From positions 1-7,138 of the forward strand of contig CANLGS010000202.1 in the NCBI GenBank assembly GCA_947490035.1: DNA of 7,138 nucleotides. Direction: 5' to 3'. The translations under genes were made by a program, and so were the position numbers. Each line of letters starts with the position of its first letter. Position 1 is the stretch's first letter. Shown here piece after piece: positions 5,226 through 7,138 of this stretch. The notes below the pieces were generated by a model. It had not been told where the DNA came from. It made no database searches and was given only the letters and a program-made list of their open reading frames with translations. This DNA is from Gemmataceae bacterium. Lineage in GTDB: Bacteria > Planctomycetota > Planctomycetia > Gemmatales > Gemmataceae.

Positions 5226-6485
5226 ATGGACGTATTGCAAGCACAAGACCCCGATGTGTTCGCCGCGGTCGCGGGCGAGCGCAACCGCCAGCAGGTCGGC
5301 CTGGAGATGATCGCCAGCGAGAATTACACCAGCCCCGCGGTCATGGCCGCGCAGGGGTCGTGCCTCACCAACAAGTACGCCGAAGGCTACCCCGGCAAGC
5401 GGTACTACGGCGGGTGCGAACACGTCGATGTGGTCGAACGGCTCGCCATCGAGCGCGCGAAGCAACTCTTCGGCGGCGACCACGCGAACGTGCAACCGCA
5501 CAGCGGCGCGCAGGCGAATATGGCGGTGTTCCTTGCCGCGCTCCAACCGGGCGACACGATCCTCGGCCTCGACCTCGCGCACGGCGGGCACCTCACCCAC
5601 GGCATGCGGCTCAACTTCTCCGGCAAGTACTTCAAGGTCGTCAGCTACGGCGTGCGCCCGACGGACCACCGCATCGACTTCGACGACTTGGCGGCGAAGG
5701 CCCGCGAACACAAGCCGAAGCTCGTGATCGCCGGCGCGAGCGCTTACCCGCGAACGCTCGACTTCGCGAAGTTCGCCGAAATCTGCGCGGAGGTCGGCGC
5801 GCCGCTCATGGTCGATATGGCGCACATCTCCGGCATCGTGGCGGCGAGGCTGCACCCGGACCCGGTGCCACACGCGGCGTTCGTCACCAGCACCACGCAC
5901 AAGACCTTGCGCGGGCCGCGCGGCGGCTTCATCCTGTGCCGACAGGAGTGGGCCGACAAAGTCAACTCCGCGGTGTTCCCCGGCGTGCAGGGCGGGCCGC
6001 TGATGCACGTCGTCGCGGCGAAGGCGGTCGCGTTCCGCGAGGCGCTTCAACCGGACTTCAAGACGTACATCGCGCAAGTGTTGGCGAACGCGAAGGTGCT
6101 GGCGGCGGAGTTGCTCGCGGCCGGCTTCCCGGTCGTGTCCGGCGGCACCGACACGCACCTGATGCTGATCGACGTGACCGCGAAAGGCTCGACGGGCAAA
6201 CTCGCGGAACACACGCTCGACGCGGCCGGCATCACGGTGAACAAGAACATGATTCCGTTCGACCCGCGCAAGCCGCTCGACCCGAGTGGCGTTCGCCTCG
6301 GCACGCCCGCGCTCACCACCCGCGGCATGAAGGAAGCCGAGATGCGGCAGATCGCCAAGTGGATCACGGAGGTAGTAACGTCGTCCGGCGACGCGGCGGT
6401 GGCCGCTCGCGTGAAGGGCAGCGTGCTGGAGATGTGCGAGCAGTTCCCGGCCCCGAGTGAGTGGGCAGCGGGCAGTGGGCAGTGA
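5226..6485 (+). CDS. glyA: Serine hydroxymethyltransferase
   Basis: GlyA is the PLP enzyme that interconverts serine and glycine while charging tetrahydrofolate to 5,10-methylene-THF, the main source of one-carbon units; it works in the cytoplasm, usually as a dimer. The 419 residues match the usual length (E. coli 417) and all hallmarks are in order: IASENYTS near residue 30, [20 protein letters not shown] (about 49-68), the HSGAQAN cofactor loop, [10 protein letters not shown], the VDMAHISG Asp/His pair, the PLP Schiff-base lysine in [13 protein letters not shown] (Lys226), [11 protein letters not shown], and the substrate-carboxylate arginine in GVRLGTPA (Arg357). The start at 5226 is chosen for its Shine-Dalgarno. 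The tail is odd: after [11 protein letters not shown], where family members normally end, the last eight residues EWAAGSGQ and the stop codon are encoded by a GGGCAGT heptamer repeat, so the end of the gene appears to have been rewritten by a repeat. The tail is beyond the catalytic fold and should be tolerated. No glycine or other riboswitch is visible upstream. Confidence 0.97.
   Translation: MDVLQAQDPDVFAAVAGERNRQQVGLEMIASENYTSPAVMAAQGSCLTNKYAEGYPGKRYYGGCEHVDVVERLAIERAKQLFGGDHANVQPHSGAQANMAVFLAALQPGDTILGLDLAHGGHLTHGMRLNFSGKYFKVVSYGVRPTDHRIDFDDLAAKAREHKPKLVIAGASAYPRTLDFAKFAEICAEVGAPLMVDMAHISGIVAARLHPDPVPHAAFVTSTTHKTLRGPRGGFILCRQEWADKVNSAVFPGVQGGPLMHVVAAKAVAFREALQPDFKTYIAQVLANAKVLAAELLAAGFPVVSGGTDTHLMLIDVTAKGSTGKLAEHTLDAAGITVNKNMIPFDPRKPLDPSGVRLGTPALTTRGMKEAEMRQIAKWITEVVTSSGDAAVAARVKGSVLEMCEQFPAPSEWAAGSGQ
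6459..6483 (+). repeat. GGGCAGT heptamer repeat, left arm, overlapping the 3' end of glyA
   Basis: There are three tandem near-copies of the 7-mer GGGCAGT/AGTGGGC (one with C for T). It encodes the last glyA residues and its final T starts the TGA stop. It is complementary at 23 of 25 positions to 6575-6599, so the two arms can pair around the spacer. Confidence 0.75.
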
Positions 6486-6567
6486 TCAGTTTAACTCAGA
6501 AGCTGGAAGACGTTCGGGGCGGAGTGATACCACATAGCGGAACAACGGCGCCTGCGATGAGTGCTTT
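6484..6567. other. 84-nt spacer between inverted heptamer arms; no gene seen
   Basis: It holds no open frame with coding character, tRNA or clear promoter. It is less GC-rich at its edges (ATCAGTTTAACTCAGAAG near 6485-6502). It would form the loop if the flanking arms pair in RNA. It may be the body of a repeat element whose ends are the heptamer arms. Confidence 0.4.
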
Positions 6568-6599
6568 ACTGCCCACTGCCTACTGCCCACTGCCCACTC
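6568..6599 (-). repeat. GGGCAGT heptamer repeat, right arm (inverted)
   Basis: On the + strand this is four tandem ACTGCCC-type units, one with T for C (ACTGCCT), followed by ACTC. It is the inverted partner of 6459-6483 and ends 3 nt before the Shine-Dalgarno of the next gene, so a folded transcript would put a stem right beside that ribosome site. Confidence 0.75.
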
Positions 6600-6602
6600 C
6601 CC

Positions 6603-6609
6603 GGAGGGG
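6603..6609 (+). promoter_or_regulatory. Strong ribosome binding site for the GTG-started membrane protein
   Basis: GGAGGGG lies 6 nt before the GTG at 6616. It is the best Shine-Dalgarno in the window and supports the non-ATG start. Confidence 0.7.
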
Positions 6610-6615
6610 CTGGTA

Positions 6616-7050
6616 GTGCCACTCCTGTTCGCGTGCGCCGCGTGCCTGTTCCTGGTCATGCTGGTGCCGGTGACGCTGTTCCTGCTCACGTACACCTACC
6701 GCTGGTCGTGCGTGCTGTGCGGGCTGCCCAAGCCGCCGGTCGTGGTCGCGGCCGGGATCATGTTCGTCGCGTGGCTGTCGCTCGTCATGGCGGTCGGCGT
6801 GCTGCGCACCGTCGTTCACGAGGCGTGCAAGGTCGCCGGGCTGCCGGAGTGGGAAGCCGGCATCATCGTGTTCCTGCTCGCGCTGCCGGTGGACCTGCTC
6901 GTCTCCGCCGGCATCGAGTCCGGGCTGATGGGCGTGCGGTTCGGCAAGGGCGTCGAACTGTGGTACACGCAGCGCCTGATTCAGCTCACGTTCCTCGCCG
7001 TCGTCGGGTTCGTAATCGCCCTGATCGTCCTGATCCAACAGATGGTCTGA
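6616..7050 (+). CDS. Small four-helix membrane protein, function unknown
   Basis: I do not recognise this 144-residue protein. It starts at GTG 6616 behind a strong GGAGGGG site. Hydrophobicity suggests four membrane helices at about residues 4-26, 42-64, 81-101 and 120-141, joined by short loops. The first loop has a CxxC pair (CVLC, Cys32 and Cys35) that could bind a metal or form a disulfide. The loop between helices 2 and 3 contains His68, Glu69 and Cys71. The loop between helices 3 and 4 is the longest and carries FGKGVELWYTQR. There is no cleavable signal, because the first hydrophobic stretch is long and lacks a cleavage site. Its stop codon overlaps the start of the following gene (TGATG), so the two are probably translated together. 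An integral inner-membrane location is likely; any role is unknown. Confidence 0.85.
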   Translation: MPLLFACAACLFLVMLVPVTLFLLTYTYRWSCVLCGLPKPPVVVAAGIMFVAWLSLVMAVGVLRTVVHEACKVAGLPEWEAGIIVFLLALPVDLLVSAGIESGLMGVRFGKGVELWYTQRLIQLTFLAVVGFVIALIVLIQQMV

Positions 7051-7138
7051 TGACACGCTACTTCGCCACCTGCGCCCGCGGCCTGGAACCGGTGCTCGCG
7101 GGCGAACTCGGCGCGCTCGGCGCGTCGTCCGTCGAACC
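7050..7138 (+). CDS. Probable THUMP-domain RNA methyltransferase, N-terminus only (RlmL-like)
   Basis: Only 29 codons and two bases are inside the window. The ATG at 7050-7052 overlaps the TGA of the preceding gene by one base (TGATG), an arrangement typical of translational coupling. The peptide begins MTRYFATCARGLEPVLAGEL and continues GALGA, closely matching the opening of RlmL-type enzymes, which start with a short strand, then RGLE, then L-x-x-EL-x-x-LGA (E. coli RlmL has ARGLEELLKTELENLGA). These enzymes are SAM-dependent methyltransferases that modify 23S rRNA guanine N2 (G2445 in E. coli), with an N-terminal ferredoxin-like and THUMP part for RNA binding. Whether this is a single-domain RlmL or the fused RlmKL form lies beyond the edge, so I give no gene symbol. 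Other THUMP methyltransferases acting on tRNA open similarly and remain possible. Confidence 0.72.
   Translation, partial: MTRYFATCARGLEPVLAGELGALGASSVE

Noticed and set aside
4632..6212. 526-codon minus-strand open frame opposite the HAD gene and glyA
   Set aside because: It spans two well-identified genes on the other strand, and its Arg/Val/Asp/His-rich peptide matches the complement of their codon bias.

Overview
The window is GC-rich, densely coding DNA in which every supported gene lies on the + strand. The composition, a very long secreted WD40 protein and the abundance of small palindromic intergenic repeats suggest a planctomycete, most likely near Gemmata. This assignment rests on style and not on a marker gene.

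Layout. (1) 2-1150: the 3' part of an unrecognised gene that enters from the left. An in-frame TAG at 953-955 interrupts it, and coding-quality sequence continues in the same frame to a second TAG at 1148-1150. (2) 1154-1306: a 153-bp foldback whose arms carry two kinds of small hairpin. (3) 1388-4342: a 984-residue exported protein made almost wholly of WD40-like units. I count 21 by eye, enough for three seven-bladed propellers. (4) 4343-4538: an intergenic stretch with four copies of one palindrome, three direct and one inverted. (5) 4539-5165: a HAD-family phosphatase-like hydrolase with all four motifs. (6) 5226-6485: glyA, serine hydroxymethyltransferase, whose last eight codons lie in a heptamer repeat. 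(7) 6486-6615: a spacer closed by the inverted partner of that repeat. (8) 6616-7050: a small four-helix membrane protein of unknown function. (9) 7050-7138: the first 29 codons of a probable THUMP-type RNA methyltransferase (RlmL-like), joined to the previous gene by a TGATG stop/start overlap.

How the parts relate. The genes do not form one obvious pathway. glyA is housekeeping one-carbon metabolism, the HAD enzyme sits 60 bp upstream of it, and the membrane protein and methyltransferase look translationally coupled. The most striking signal is between the genes. Six palindromes of two unrelated sequences share one architecture: GTAG, one pyrimidine, a perfect 7-8 bp stem, a TCC loop and the complementary stem. 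A conserved GTAG at the foot of a palindrome is the signature of REP elements mobilised by RAYT (TnpA-REP) transposases, so these look like a REP/BIME-type family whose stems vary while the frame stays fixed. No transposase gene is visible in the window.
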